From Plasmopara viticola (lineage: Eukaryota > Oomycota > Peronosporomycetes > Peronosporales > Peronosporaceae), in assembly GCA_001695595.3 (NCBI GenBank), contig MBPM02000010.1:992001-1056000 (forward strand): 64,000 nt of DNA, written 5' to 3'. Positions 22,118 through 33,635 of this stretch are shown here, one piece after another. Both the position numbers and the translations under genes were made by a program. Position 1 is the stretch's first letter, and every line of letters begins with the position of its first letter. The notes under the pieces were generated by a model, which was not told the origin of the DNA, did no database searches, and saw only the letters and a list, made by a program, of their open reading frames with translations.

Positions 22118-22584
22118 GAGTCGAAAAGTTGGTAGCTTGCGATAAATGCCGAAGGCACTGTCGTGAGGGAGTCGTTACAACACCTAGCCATAAGACGTCG
22201 GTATGCGAAGCCCCTAATCAGGGTAGACAACACCTTGGCGAAGCCCAATGCCAATTGGGAGAGGCGGTAATACTGTGTGGCGGAAAGCTGCAAGGATCGC
22301 TAACTTGACAGTAGTCCCACCGAATCGGTATTTAACGTGTGACGTAGATCGAATTAACCCGTGACCTCAAACAGGCGCAATTAGTCTATCGGCTACGACT
22401 AATTCCAGGAGTAAAAACCCTCAAGAGACGATAGGCCAAAAATGATAAATTGTTCAAAAGGTGCTAAGGCCGGAATAACGAAAGGCCGAAAGCAAGCTTA
22501 AAAACAGCATTTTTGTGTTGAGCCACTCTTTTTCTTTTGCAAAGGAGCTAAGAGGTCATCCTTTCAGCTAGAATAGGATCCAAT
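22118..22584 (+). repeat. 450-bp interspersed repeat, copy 3
   Basis: Same unit as 11,345-11,801, with new flanks on both sides. Its left edge interrupts the family T sequence CTCAGA, which continues uninterrupted at 23,990 in the next T copy. Confidence 0.65.
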
Positions 22585-23115
22585 TGTGGCGGCTGCTAAT
22601 AAGGGTCCAGGGTAACGTTGAGGGCACAATTATCAACACTGCTCCGAGTTCATTTCCATCGTAAAGAGAACGTGCCGAAGCGTTATTTAGCTGCACTAAG
22701 TCTTCATTGTGGAATTTCAGCTGTAAATTGCTTGTGGATTTCAGTCTGGCTAGCAACTCAAGTAGTTGCCGCAGTTTGGCACTGGAATGGCCTAGACTTT
22801 TGCAGCATAAGTCTCGATAGAAGTGTTGTATGTGAAGCACTATAACAGCCTCGACTTGAGCGATAACTTCGATAATGTTGGCTTGAATCGCATGAAGGTG
22901 AATATCATTCCTGTGCATCCACAAGCAACGTAGAACCCGTACTCGAACAATGTGGAAAATCACAGATAAACTATAACCGTAACGTGACTCTTAGTAAATC
23001 ACTTTCTGGCAATTTTCTGCCAAACTGTGCTACTTCTGCTTTTTTTCGGTAGGCGATGCTACAATCATATTGGAAGAAGCCCGAAGTGCTTATATTCAGA
23101 AAAGTCCTTACGCTT
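22585..23115. other. Segment unique to unit 1
   Basis: A minus-strand open stretch of 131 codons (22,568-22,963) overlaps the repeat end and shows no recognisable motif. The segment has no counterpart in the second 20-kb unit. Unassigned. Confidence 0.25.
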
Positions 23116-24572
23116 TGACTTCGGTAAAGAGTTGTAGCAATTCTGTATTAGATAATTTAGTAACAACATACTTATCTCCCTTCAATTAAAGTTCTCTTTA
23201 CACTAGCTTTCATTTTGACGCAATGGATTCATATCTTATTCTAGCTTCAAATAATTGATACTTGCAGCTTGGCGGTATTGAACCGATATGTGCAGTAAGC
23301 GTGATTGGCAATCTCGACATTGATTTGTTGTTTCTTAGCGGATCAACAACTTATTCTTCCTATCTGATGACACCACCTCGTGCTGCTCTTCCTAACAAAG
23401 TGCTCTAGTTGGATTAAACAGGTACTTTATCGACGATTACATCACTTGCACCAGCAACCTACAATAAAAGAATTGCTAATTATAGTTCATGAATACTGAT
23501 ATTCTGTCAGCTGCTATCAATTGTTATTTTCATCTGCAATTTATGGTTCTACTGCGAGAAATACTACAACCAATCAAACATATCAGTCCTGGTCAAATAC
23601 GTTATCAGCGCCTACCGCCGCTGGTATGCAATCAAAGATGTTTCACCGATATTCGAAGCTTTAACGAATCATCCATTTCGAATGATGAATAACAACTTTT
23701 AAAAGCTTACCATTGACTCAGGCGGTGATGTAACATATGTAAATAACAACTATGCTTATAAATTTACGCTAGTGGACATTCGACTACTGATATCTTAATA
23801 TTTGGAACAATTGAATATCGCCTCGCCATGCTCATGATGGGATTAGTGGAAAAACTTAATTATTACGCATATATACCGCAAGTCGAAATTTACCTACATA
23901 TATTTGAATGCGTTTTCCTATCCTACAAAATCTGTCAATTCTGCAGCTATTTAACTGTGGATTGAAATGGTTTTTATCAATTTGTCTCAGAAACATATGC
24001 GTCTATGCCTAACGTAGGTTTTTGTAGCAGTATTCATGCTAAGTTCGAACAAGTTTTTATGATTACAACAAATAGTTTTATTTATAGTTCAGAATTTACA
24101 CCAACGAGATTATTTACTTTCTATGTCAATACAGGTTTTGTGGATGGACGATACATAAAGCGCTGCGTATTACAAATTCTTACTTCGCAAACGAATCGCA
24201 AATCCGATTACGAACGCTTATGCTGGGATACATGGGTAGGTAATGTTGGCAATACAAATTTTCGAATTCGAACAAATGATACAACGAATATGTATTTAAC
24301 TACAACTGAGCGTCTCAGAGCGACAACTCTCGTAGCCCCGCTTCATGTATCACGTGTAACTAATTATACTACTGCTTATATTGCTTGGAACAATATACAC
24401 ATGGGCTAATTTGGGCGGACGTCTGGTAAACATAAGCATTGCTGGGCTCTCTAATGACGATGTATATGCTAAAAAAGCGTCTAAACATGTTCGAATGGAC
24501 GATTAGAAGAGAAATTTAACCAAAAAATGACATTGAGAGACAAAAGCCGAGTAGCAATAATAATAAGAATTA
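23116..24572 (+). pseudogene. Family T fibre-like protein with S74-like end, near full length, copy 3
   Basis: In order: SCSNSVLDNLV, LGGIETICAVSVIGNLDIDL, ALPNKVL, SLAPATYN, a decayed middle with MLMMGLVEK, then an open 134-codon piece (24,005-24,409) with SIHAKFEQVFMITTNSF, VNTGFVDGRYIKR and RLRATTLVAPLHVSRVTNYT. After a frameshift come VNISIAGLSNDDVYA and CSNGRLEEKF. The stem, then APLHVS, then S-x-GRL matches fibre proteins with a C-terminal peptidase S74 chaperone. The gene has several stops, and the S74 Asp and Lys are substituted. Confidence 0.45.
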
Positions 24573-25080
24573 ACTCAATAAGACTGGAATTGACTTAATT
24601 GCTCAAAATGTTGCTTAAGTATGCGAAGTGTCATTAACATTTCATGAAATTGTTTGTATGAAAGTGAAAAAGAAGGAGACATTAAAGAGCATCAATTAGC
24701 TTAACATTTGCCCTTTTTCTGTATTTAATGTTGCTGTAATTAAACAATCGATTTTTCGTATTAAAAAAACTTAAATCAAGTACTAAACAAAGATTTGCTT
24801 TAAATTGAACAAGATTCGATTGAGCCAGCCTATTGGTCCTGCGCAAATGCATCGTGACTTTTGACATTTTATGCCTTTGGGCGCTCAAGAAGCATTGTCT
24901 TTAAACAAACTTTGCCTTCTTCTTACTCGAGTGCTCCTCTATTTCATGTGTTAATATTTGTGTAGAAATTCTTTCAAATAGTCTTTTGTAACTGTGATGT
25001 TACACTATATGCAGTTTTTCATCATTTAATTATGCTTTTTAACGCCATCATCTAAATTGTGTAATTTCTGCTCTCCTTTT
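24573..25080. other. AT-rich spacer between T and U
   Basis: No gene. The spacer is shared with 43.65-44.16 kb (direct) and about 4.09-4.59 kb (inverted). T (plus) and U (minus) converge on it. Confidence 0.3.
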
Positions 25081-27640
25081 ATCTCTTCGTCGTCGCAGCT
25101 CTGTTGGGCATTCGATTGTAAAAAATAGTTGTCGAATGAGAAAAAGGTTTTTCTTCAGCTTGCTCAGCAGCACTTTTAGCATCCCGTTTGTCGCTTAAAG
25201 ATTAGATAGACGAGGCCGGTTTATCGACGTTTCAGAAGTTGATCGGATTCTCACATGACAAATCATCAGATTTAGTAGCCATATCTTGACGTCTTCGAGC
25301 CAAACGATTTTTTCAAACTCTGTTAGTTGTAAAATGTTTCTACCGTGGTCGTTAAACGCCTCTCTTATAATCGTTTTTATTATTTGCTCGAGTATTGGCT
25401 ATCTTTAGGCAACGTCGTTTACTCCGCTGTAAAAATCTTCGAGGAAACATTCTTGTGTGGCGGGCTGTTTCATAATTACATCTTTGCCAGTCGATGTTGG
25501 GGCTTGAGCATGCTTCTTGTTACTGGCTTTGGAAGATTTCATTGTTTTTCCATTTGATAATTTCAAGAGGGTCATAACGACACTACAGTAGTTCCTTCGT
25601 GACGTGATCAAATTTATACTTACGTTTCTTGGCCATTATTTGCTGCACCAAAATAAATCGCGAATTTCCCTTTAACTTCCTAAACAAACTCGCTCTTTGC
25701 CATTGTATTGTACTAGCAACCCTATGGTCTATGCTTGATCTGATTTTCGGATACAAGGACACACTTGAATGGGTCGTGTGTGTTAGAGGCAAGTGATATT
25801 AATTGCTTATTGCAATTGTTTCAGCTGATGAATTAGAATCAAGCTATACAGTACCCATTGCCGTATTAATGCTTGCGACGACTCCACGATACACGTGGAA
25901 ATATATTGCTGAACCGCAGTTACAGTTGGAAGTACAAGACACGATGACACTCTTACTGGCTCTTCTTCACTTGGAAGACAACAAACAAAATTGATGGCAA
26001 CGGATGGATACAGCGATTCCCATTGACGTTAAGACAGCAAATTGGCCGATGTCATGTCATCAATACCATTATAAACTCCCGACTTTGACATCCCTTGCAC
26101 AAACAAATCGCATCCGAAACTTACGGGATTGTTCCAAATCAGGAATGATTGCAACTGTGATCTGTTAAGTTGTGGCAAGCGCCGAGGTTGTGGCTGGAAC
26201 TGTTGGGAATGGACAACAGAACGGATTGGTCGCGTCCGACTTTGTAGCACCTGCCGTTTGGATTGTATACAATAGGTTGCACGATAAAACGCTTCAAATT
26301 AGCAATATTGTTACTTATCAAGTGAAGGAAGCCCCTGGAGCAACAGAAAATCTGTTGCAATTTGCTCAAAGTTGCAGTAGTTTTCTTCTGAGTCAACGCA
26401 TGGTCATCGCTTGGAGTAAGCGAATATGTTAGAACTATGAGACGAGAAGATGAATGAGAGAGAGTGAATTCAAATTCGATTGTTGAAGTACCGTTGACAT
26501 CGACTGTAATCGTTTTTGTGACCGCAGATGCAGCTAGAGCGGGGCCGCACGTCAAGGCAACTGTTGTTGCGCCACCACTAAATCTGCAAAGTACTGGGCG
26601 CGTGTTTCTAGAATTCGAAGTATTGTTCAAACTGGCAATAGTAGCCGGCGCGATAGCGCCGGCAGTACCAGTTGAAATTGAAGACGTAAAAATCGTTGCA
26701 GTTGAGGTTGATGAAACCGCTCGCGCTCTTCTGCGTTGATTGTTTTGGAGATAATCAGATATATTCCGCAATTTGAGGCAAATTGATAATTTGTGACGTA
26801 GAAAGGTGAACCAGCAGCTTCAGCACACACAGCAGCAAAAAAGGCTTGAAGCTTTGATACCGATTGAGGCCTTGCACTTCCTTCCACGACATCGAATGCA
26901 AAGTTCGAGCTTTAATGATGAAGACCGGTAAAAACCGAATGTGCGTCGACCCTCATATTCAAAAAGGTCTTATCCAATTAAACTCACCAACGGTATTAGT
27001 AGCGATGATACACGACAAAGTTATCATGTCATCGAGCGATCGAGCTGCCCGGCTAGGCCCTTGGCTCGTTGGGTTAGAATAGTCATCTAATACATATTTG
27101 CTCGTTGAGCCATGCTTGACATAGATGTAATAATCTGTTTTTGTCAGATTCTTAAATTTGAATTCATATTTGCATTAACTTGATCAATCTAAACCGTGGC
27201 TCCGTCAATAACAACCTGAACACTAACAGTGAACTGCCATTTTTCGGCGTTCGATACCAATTGATCAGTAGTGCACTTGAAGAGACCAAACCAGCACCGC
27301 CATTTTAATTGAAGTTTCGCTTGTAGCTTGATTACAACCTCTTCCCGACCGCCAGATGACAGATGTAGGCTGTCGCGAGGTTGAGTTACGACATAACTTC
27401 GTATCGTAACATTATACACTGAGCCACACAATAAATGTCGAGTTTACCGACGCACAACATCCACAGCCAATTCGAAGTGAGCAAAATACTACTTGTCAAC
27501 AGCTCGTTACTAAAGTTGAAAGTAATAGTTGAGTCGAGAAGGTCTTTGGATGACTTAAATCGCATCACCAAAAATACTTTTCTGGATAAAGTTTGCATGG
27601 TGGAAATAGCAATACCCCGTGCAAATGCGAGCTAAGTGTC
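25080..27640 (-). pseudogene. Family U long surface or fibre-like protein, copy 2
   Basis: Most complete U copy, read 27,640 to 25,080: RKVFLVMRFKSSKDLL, RSYVVTQPRDSLHLSSGG, KLQLKWRCWFGLFKC, TVSVQVVIDGATV, YYIYVKHGSTSKY, then a 210-codon open piece (26,139-26,771) with a Ser/Thr/Ala-rich segment, KTITVDVNGTSTIEFEFTLS and an Asn-rich part. SFGCDLFVQGMSKSG and the basic tail follow. Frames change at least five times. The beta-rich, Thr-rich composition suggests an extracellular or capsid-associated protein; the family is not identified. Confidence 0.4.
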
Positions 27641-28196
27641 ATTGAGTTGATTGGCTATTAATCACCTCTCCCACGTTACTATCAATTAACTGTTATGATG
27701 CTGTGAGGACTTCTTGAAGCTGTAGTGATCCGGATATGTATTTTGGAGACCCCTGTTTCAGTCGTAGAATATAACCTGAACGCTCGGTACTTATGTGGCA
27801 ATCTTCGCAGCATAGAAGTTCACCTCGACGAGTTGGAGATGATTTAGTTTCAAGAAGAGTCTGATGCTTCTCTCGTGTGCAGCGATTTTGGTAGAGAACG
27901 CACGTGATGACCCTAGACTTCAAAAGTAATGCTAAGCAACCATTTTTTTGACGTGATTACTTTCGAGGGATAAAAAACTTGAAGATGGTGGGTGAGACGT
28001 CCGCGGACACCAACTCATCTGCTGGTTTGGTAGCACGAAAGCCTTTTGTAATACTGGTTAATGCAGTGCATTTTTCGTGTCAACTACGAAGTGTCACTTG
28101 TATACAAGTAAATTCAAAAGCGTCAGAATCTCCGGTCTTTTGTCATCAAAAGTAGCAATCTGGGTGTCGCAATGAATGAGACCTGATCACTCACTT
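27641..28196. other. Unassigned spacer at end of unit 1
   Basis: A minus-strand open piece of 76 codons (27,693-27,923) with several Cys residues (LCCEDC) is seen only here. The segment from about 27.7 to 28.2 kb differs from the corresponding 45.8-46.0 kb. No gene can be supported. Confidence 0.2.
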
Positions 28197-28325
28197 TGTT
28201 GCAATGCTTTCACTGTAGGTTAGTGACACAATGACAGTTCTACTTTTAGTTGAAAATAATAATTATATGTTAATTCTAGGGGTGGTAGTAGATTTCGGTG
28301 AGTACATTAAAGACTGTGAGATCAC
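28197..28325 (+). repeat. Boundary repeat, copy 3 (junction of the two units)
   Basis: Contains GTTAGTGACACAATGACAG, an AATAAT run and CTAGGGGTGGTAGTAG. It sits at the junction between the two 20-kb units and abuts a minus-strand family N relic, exactly as at 5.5 kb. Confidence 0.65.
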
Positions 28326-28354
28326 GACGCATCGACTTCAAACGCTATCGATCA

Positions 28355-29188
28355 CTAGAATCATCACGGTACGTGAATCGACAACGGCGAGTGCATTTTC
28401 ACCAGTTGGGAGATGTTGGTTTGCAGGGATTAACAAGATTCGGCGCATGTCGAAGGTGACATTGACAGCAGATACAACAGCGTTGTGTTTGAAATATTTC
28501 GCTCGCTGTTGGATTTATCGTTGGAGTCGGACGGGTCGTACAATCATAGAGAGCATGTCGAGTCTGAGTACCAGGGACACTGATTTCGAACATCAACACA
28601 TACTGGATCCCATCATAACCGCACCACCACCTGGCAGCATCTCTCAAAGTTGCCCAAGATTGAAATGTCCCAACCTCCAAAGTCAGTATCACCCAATCAG
28701 CAATAGTGCGAGATGCCGCTGCCGGTGTTTGGTTGGGCGTAGATCCCACCGGACCAAATGTTGCATCGACCTCCTACTTCGGGTTGGCAGCTCTTTTCGC
28801 GGTAATCGAGCAACCACACACCTCGCGTCCATTTCCCGATGCAGCTCGGAACTCGTACATAATTTCTGCCGCCGTACTTTCATGCACTTTGGTTGGAAGG
28901 TCGACAATCAAGACTCGCCAATCATTGTGGTCGAGAAACCGAAGCGCAATCCACAGTCTCTCACCGTCTCCTACTTTTTGCCTGCATTAACGGAAACTCT
29001 GTCACAAACGACGTATGGGTCGACTTCGTCGTCTTTGTCGAAATAAATCGCTACTACATCGAGCTTCAGCGCACTCATGACGCCGCGAATTTCAGCGACG
29101 GTTTTTAAGGCGTCATGCTTACTGCGACAATCACGTCGTGTATTGCGCTGGAAAAACAATGTAGATCTTGGTCGCGGTGAGCGCTCAT
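28355..29188 (-). pseudogene. Family N, full-length but frameshifted, copy 7
   Basis: Read 29,188 to 28,355. The ATG (CAT at 29,186-29,188) and the MSAYC-like leader context are preserved. The first exon-like piece has EIRGVMSALKLDVVAIYFDK and DPYVVCDRVSV. The middle is shifted. The domain end reads DWVILTLEVGTFQSWATL and DAARWWCGYDGIQYVL, then QTRHALYD. Frame changes and substitutions inactivate it. It is head to head with N4 (29,661), with 470 bp between the two start codons. Confidence 0.65.
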
Positions 29189-29279
29189 TTTTCTCTATCT
29201 TGCCGAAATGGGAGAAGAAGCCGAGGAAAAGAATGGTTTTCTTCGTCCACTTAATGGTTTTGAGCTTACACTTTGAGAC

Positions 29280-29466
29280 AGGTTATGGGCGTGCTAGTCA
29301 ATTCCATTGCGTGGTTTGTAATGTGTGAAAACCAGCCGTACATGCACCCAACGTACTGGACCGCAACAATCGCCATCGTGTGCTTCGACGCAGACGTCTA
29401 TGCTACTTTTGCTGAAAGCAAAACAAGGGTGATGAAATGCAGAAATCGCTCAGTCACTGCAAATTA
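29280..29466 (+). pseudogene. Macro-domain C-terminal tail upstream of N4
   Basis: Encodes YMHPTYWTATIAIVCFDADV and ESKTRVMK and ends in SVTAN at 29,463, then TAA. Same arrangement as before N1 and N10. Upstream it joins at about 29,240 to the inverted leader of N7. Confidence 0.5.
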
Positions 29467-29660
29467 ATTGTTTATCGAGTTGCATAATCGAGTAGAGTCA
29501 ATTCTTGCAGAGTTTTGCGCACGGAGGATACTTTTTAGTTTGTATCGTATTTGCTGCGCAATCCCCGTCGCAGCTTGCGCGCATTCTCTTTTCTCGTGTT
29601 GAGCGGACCGGTGTCCTTGGTTCCCTTTCTCATTTGGGAAAAGAAACAACGGCTAGAAAA
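29467..29660 (+). promoter_or_regulatory. Leader/promoter region of N4
   Basis: Contains TTGTTTATCGAGTTGCAT, CCCCGTCGCAGC, CATTCTCTTTTCTCG and CCTTTCTCATTTGGG at 29,623-29,637, 25-40 bp before the ATG. Conserved at 8.95 and 60.48 kb. The CTCATT block is like oomycete initiator elements. The N reading frame is also open upstream from 29,505 without a stop, so an N-terminally extended product cannot be excluded. Confidence 0.4.
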
Positions 29661-30536
29661 ATGAGCGCCTACTGCGACGGAGATACGTATAGATATCCCA
29701 GCGCAAGACACGACGTGGTACGGCCAAGATTAACTGCCGCAGCAAGCATGACGCCTCTTAAGACCGCCGAAGAAATTCGCGGCGTCATGAATGCGCTAAA
29801 GCTCGATGAAGTAGCGAGTTATTTCGACAAAGACGACGAAGTCGACCCATACGTCGTTTGTGACAAAGTTTCTGTAATTACCTTCAATGAGTACGTCGGG
29901 GATGGCGAAGGACTGCGGATCGCGCTTCGATTTCTCGCCCTTGATGATGGACATATCGTGATCGTAGACCTTCCAACATGTGTACATGAAAGTACTGCGG
30001 CAGAATTCACGAGCAAATTTCTCCGGGCGGCAAAAAATGAAGACGAGATCGCAAAACGTGGCTCGGTGACCGCGAGAAGAGCTGCCAACCCGAACAAGGA
30101 GGCCGATGCGACATTTGGTCCGAAGGGATCTACGCCTCTTCGAACACCGCCACCGGCACCTCGTACCATTTCTGATTGGTTGACACTGGCGGTGGAGGTT
30201 GGGAGATCTCAATCTTGGGTAAGTCTGACAGATGCTGCCAGATGGTGGTTCGGTTATGCTGGAATCCAGTATGTGTTGCTACTGAAAATCAGTGCCCCTG
30301 GGACTCAGATTCAATATGCTCTCTATGATTGTACGACCCGTCCTACCCCAACAATTCGACCAACAGCGAGTGGAAACTTTCGACACAACGCTGCTGGAGC
30401 TGTTGTCAATGTCACCTTCGACATGCGCCGAATCTTGTCTATCCCTGCCAACCAAGCTCTCCCAACTGGTATAAATGCAATCGCCGTTATCGATCTACGT
30501 GCCGTGATGAATCAAGTGATCCGTAGCCTTAGATAG
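29661..30536 (+). CDS. PD-(D/E)XK nuclease-like domain protein, family N copy 4 (reference copy)
   Basis: Open gene of 291 residues, the best-kept member. The ATG at 29,661 follows a conserved leader. The N-terminal region (about 1-30) is Ser/Arg-rich. Residues 30-110 form a conserved alpha/beta part (EIRGVMNALKLDEVASYF, FNEYVGDGEG, RFLALDD). Residues 110-135 are variable. The nuclease-like core spans about 138-225: Asp149 in NKEAD, Glu179 in LAVEVGRSQS, Gln184, and Lys209 after YVLLL. The tail has NVTFDMRRILSIPANQALPT. Family members elsewhere are predicted PD-(D/E)XK nucleases; catalysis here is inferred. No stop or frameshift, and most differences from N1 and N10 are conservative, which suggests recent function. 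Confidence 0.7.
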   Translation: MSAYCDGDTYRYPSARHDVVRPRLTAAASMTPLKTAEEIRGVMNALKLDEVASYFDKDDEVDPYVVCDKVSVITFNEYVGDGEGLRIALRFLALDDGHIVIVDLPTCVHESTAAEFTSKFLRAAKNEDEIAKRGSVTARRAANPNKEADATFGPKGSTPLRTPPPAPRTISDWLTLAVEVGRSQSWVSLTDAARWWFGYAGIQYVLLLKISAPGTQIQYALYDCTTRPTPTIRPTASGNFRHNAAGAVVNVTFDMRRILSIPANQALPTGINAIAVIDLRAVMNQVIRSLR

Positions 30537-31070
30537 AGAATGCGTCGTGGTTTTACTATTTATAATATACTGAGCTTCCCGTTATATGACTATATCGCTA
30601 TAAACGACCTTGGCATACAAATTTGTTTGCCTTGAAGCGGAATCATTATGCACTATTTGCTTCACCATAAAAAGCAGTTGTGATACAACGAATGTGACGC
30701 AACGTGCATTGCATTGAAAAGATGCTACTTTTGCCGAGTCACGGTGGGATGCATCTCCAACTTTTTTATCATTCAATTATTTTCACTACCACCCCCGGTA
30801 CTCTAGTATAATTGTCTATAACTTGTAGAGGAGGTGCCATTTTGTCATTTGTAATAAATTGAAGTTATCTTCCACTATTGACAACAGAATAATAATTTGT
30901 TACTTGAAGAGTCATCAAAGGTGACACCACTTCTAATGAAAATAGACCAAAAATACAGAGGCTAGTGAAGTCACATGGCGATGATGTGCTACATAGTTTT
31001 AATAGCAAATGGATTGCTGGTCGACCGGGTCCACGAGTTGAAGATCTTAAAGGCTTTTTGGGTGACGTCA
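30537..31070. repeat. Conserved family N 3' region and motif, unit 2
   Basis: No gene. Same content as 9,854-10,290, with an extra piece at 30,760-30,890. The motif with AGAGTCATCAAAGGTGACAC is at about 30,910-30,931. Confidence 0.5.
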
Positions 31071-31078
31071 CGATCACA

Positions 31079-31327
31079 CTATGGATGAGTGCGCTTGTGC
31101 GCTTTATAAAACCACGCAGTAGCTTCGTCTGCTTGTTTGGTCAATATCCGACCGCTATTCTCCGTGAGGCAAAGCGACTCAACCGCGTGCTTGGTGTCCA
31201 GTGTTTCGTTTTCACAGACGCTCATTTGCAATCTGGACTCGCCCCAGTAGCTCGAGCTTTTGTAAATACCTCGATCTGACGTCGGTCCCCCCAAATGTAA
31301 TATCAATTGAAACGTTCTTGTTACCAA
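31079..31327 (-). pseudogene. Family Y, longest open copy (copy 5)
   Basis: Minus-strand open stretch of 82 codons containing SSYWGESRLQMSVCENETLD, AVESLCLTENSGRILTKQAD and EATAWFYKAHKRTHP. The second half is in the same frame as the plus-strand copies at 0.1 and 38.8 kb. Not recognised. It is head to head with family Z. Confidence 0.35.
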
Positions 31328-31590
31328 TATTCGTCAACGTGTACACCACTTCTAAATCTAACTTTTTATTAATGTGATTCCTGCGGTCGTAACGCTACAC
31401 CAATATGCTCTCTAGTGGTAAGACTCTTCCATCCTAACGAGATCAAAGCCATGTTAGTGAGAATAACTTATTTCTTAACGGAGACCATTGAAGAGGCGAT
31501 AGCTTCATCGAGGAAGAGTCACTCTATTTTCAAGTGCTTAGGAGATTTTGCAATGATCTTTCAAAGGTCCGCAGATTTCATGAGGTAACC
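31310..31590 (+). pseudogene. Family Z, copy in unit 2
   Basis: Counterpart of 10,554-10,835 (offset about 20.75 kb), with a stop in the middle. The ASSRKSHSIFKCLGDFAMIF block is intact. Confidence 0.35.
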
Positions 31591-31809
31591 CGCAAGGCCT
31601 TTAGAGACCGCAAAGTAGTATACTACTAGAAGTATCAACACAAGTACTTAATTCAAACAGTCGCTAAAGTACAATGGTTGAGCTCGCATACAAGAATTGA
31701 CCTAACTTGAACATGCAACGTGCACAATACTGAGTAGACAACCAATCGTTCCTTTGCAACGACTTACATATTTCGAAGCGCAGATGTCACGCGCAGATAT
31801 TCTGCATTA

Positions 31810-32098
31810 AACTCGTTCATCACCTTGTTTTGTTCTCAATAAAAGCTGCATAGACGTCCGCTGTAGTGTCTAGAAGTATACCGAAGTAGGTTAAAACTAT
31901 AAATCGAGGACGGCAGGCATACAAACTTTTTGTCACATAGGGAGCCGAAGAATCATCCAGAGTAAGCACTGAAATTCCGTTGTTCTCATAACGATTTTTT
32001 TGGTGCAGTGGTTCAACATCCTCTGCTCCAAGTCGGTATCGAATCCCACCGTGGGCGAAAGCTGACAGGTGATGCTATTTGGGGGGATAACAATTGGG
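31810..32098 (-). pseudogene. Macro-domain tail plus family Q, unit 2
   Basis: Same arrangement as 11,050-11,345, a little more decayed. Confidence 0.35.
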
Positions 32099-32541
32099 GA
32101 GTCGAAAAGTTGATAGCTTGCGATAATTGCCGAAGGCACTGTCGTGAGGGAGTCGTTACAACACCTAGTCATAAGACGTCGGTATGCGAAGCCCCTACTA
32201 AGGGTAGACAACACCTTGGCGCAGCCCAATGCAAATTGGGAGAGACGGTAATACTGGGTAACGGAAAGCTGCAAGGATCGCTAACTTGACAGTAGTCCCA
32301 CCGAATCGGTATGTAAGATGTGATGTAGATCGGGTTACCCCGTGACCTCAAACAGGCGCAAATAGCATATCGGCTACGACTACTTCCATAAAAGACGAAA
32401 GGCCAAAAATGCCCAATTGTTCAAAAGTTGCTAAGGCCGGATTAACGAAAGGCCGAAAAAAGCAAGCTTTTTTGTGTTGAGCCCCTTTTTTCTTTGCAAA
32501 GGAGCTAAGAGGGTCATCCTTTCAGCTAGAATAGGACCCAA
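32099..32541 (+). repeat. 450-bp interspersed repeat, copy 2
   Basis: Direct copy of 11,345-11,801 with the same flanks, so it was carried along by the 20-kb duplication rather than newly inserted. It lacks a short piece near 32,385. Confidence 0.65.
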
Positions 32542-33543
32542 TCGATAACAAGTGTTGCCGTGCATGCCTCGCTGCTGTGTCGACGGCCAAGCCCATATTC
32601 CCCGTGGAAATGGATGCCATAGCGACACAATTAAGACTTCCTGCTTGAACGCACTGTAGGACGGTCCTGTACGTCTGTTAGAATTTTTCATACAAAAGGA
32701 TTTAAATCCGTTGGGGCACACAGTGAATAAGACGGTCCACACCTGCATCAAAATCAGGAGTTGCACGAGCCTTTCCCACATATAGTTAAACATCTAAGGT
32801 TGACACAAAATCCCGCAGTCCTTGTTCAGCACGTCGAAAACGGCCGATGCTGTACCAGCGTGCGGGTCTTTTACGAACGAAGCAATTGAAAATGCTAGTG
32901 CAGTAATTTTTGATTGCCAACAGCCTAAATCGTTCCCAGATCTCCACGAACAATCTGCACGCAAGCACGAAAGTGCACCAATTGCTCTGCAGAGCGCAAA
33001 AAGTTCTTTGTGTTTAAACATGCTGCCTCGTGTACCAGTTGACTCGATCCTGCATCGATCCATTGGACTGAAGCCACCTCAACCGGTTCAGCAATAGCGT
33101 CCGTGCTATTTTGTGACGACTGCTCTGCTCTGTTTGCTGCTCTGGGTCGAGGGCTGCATTCCATGTCCGGGTCCAAGTTCCGCTTCTCATCATCTTCCTC
33201 TTCCTCCTCTCCCTCTTCATCTTGTTCCTCCTGTTTCTCCTCTTCAGTCTCTTCCTGTTCTTCAACAACAAGAGACTGCTAAACGGGTGGCAATTTCCCT
33301 TCCAAGGTTTATCCAAAGCATTTCCTTCCACAATTTATCTTCCCTCAACACACTTCGCCACGAACCTTCAGCTACTAGCACCTCAAGAAGGGGCAGATCG
33401 AGCAGTAGGGACAGCCTTTGCAACAGCGTCTCTATGTTAAACACATGGATGCATGCTTTACGACAAGAGACTTCCTTTGAATTACGCGGACGCTTGGTCA
33501 TTAGCGTATCGCAGGGCGTTAAGCTGGCGTGATTATACATCAC
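32542..33543 (-). pseudogene. Macro-domain protein with F-box-like N-terminal region, family M copy 2
   Basis: Counterpart of 11,802-12,816, with the same frameshifts and the same acidic stretch. It keeps CVQIVRGDLGTI and NCVAM-like parts, plus a segment NGFKSFCMKN between the IHCV strand and the next helix that is missing from copy 1 but present at 62.1 kb. Copy 1 therefore lost about 25 bp after the duplication. Confidence 0.5.
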
Positions 33544-33635
33544 ATTCTCATCGCAAGGTGTCGCATGTCTTGTTCAAGTGAGGAGATAGCTTGTAAAAGA
33601 ACCGACGTGATTGGTTAGAAAGAAGAGAATGAAAT

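Noticed and set aside
26464..26739. Plus-strand open frame of 91 codons, Val/Ala-rich
   Set aside because: It is antisense to the Ser/Thr-rich part of family U, whose minus-strand frame is the one kept in other copies.
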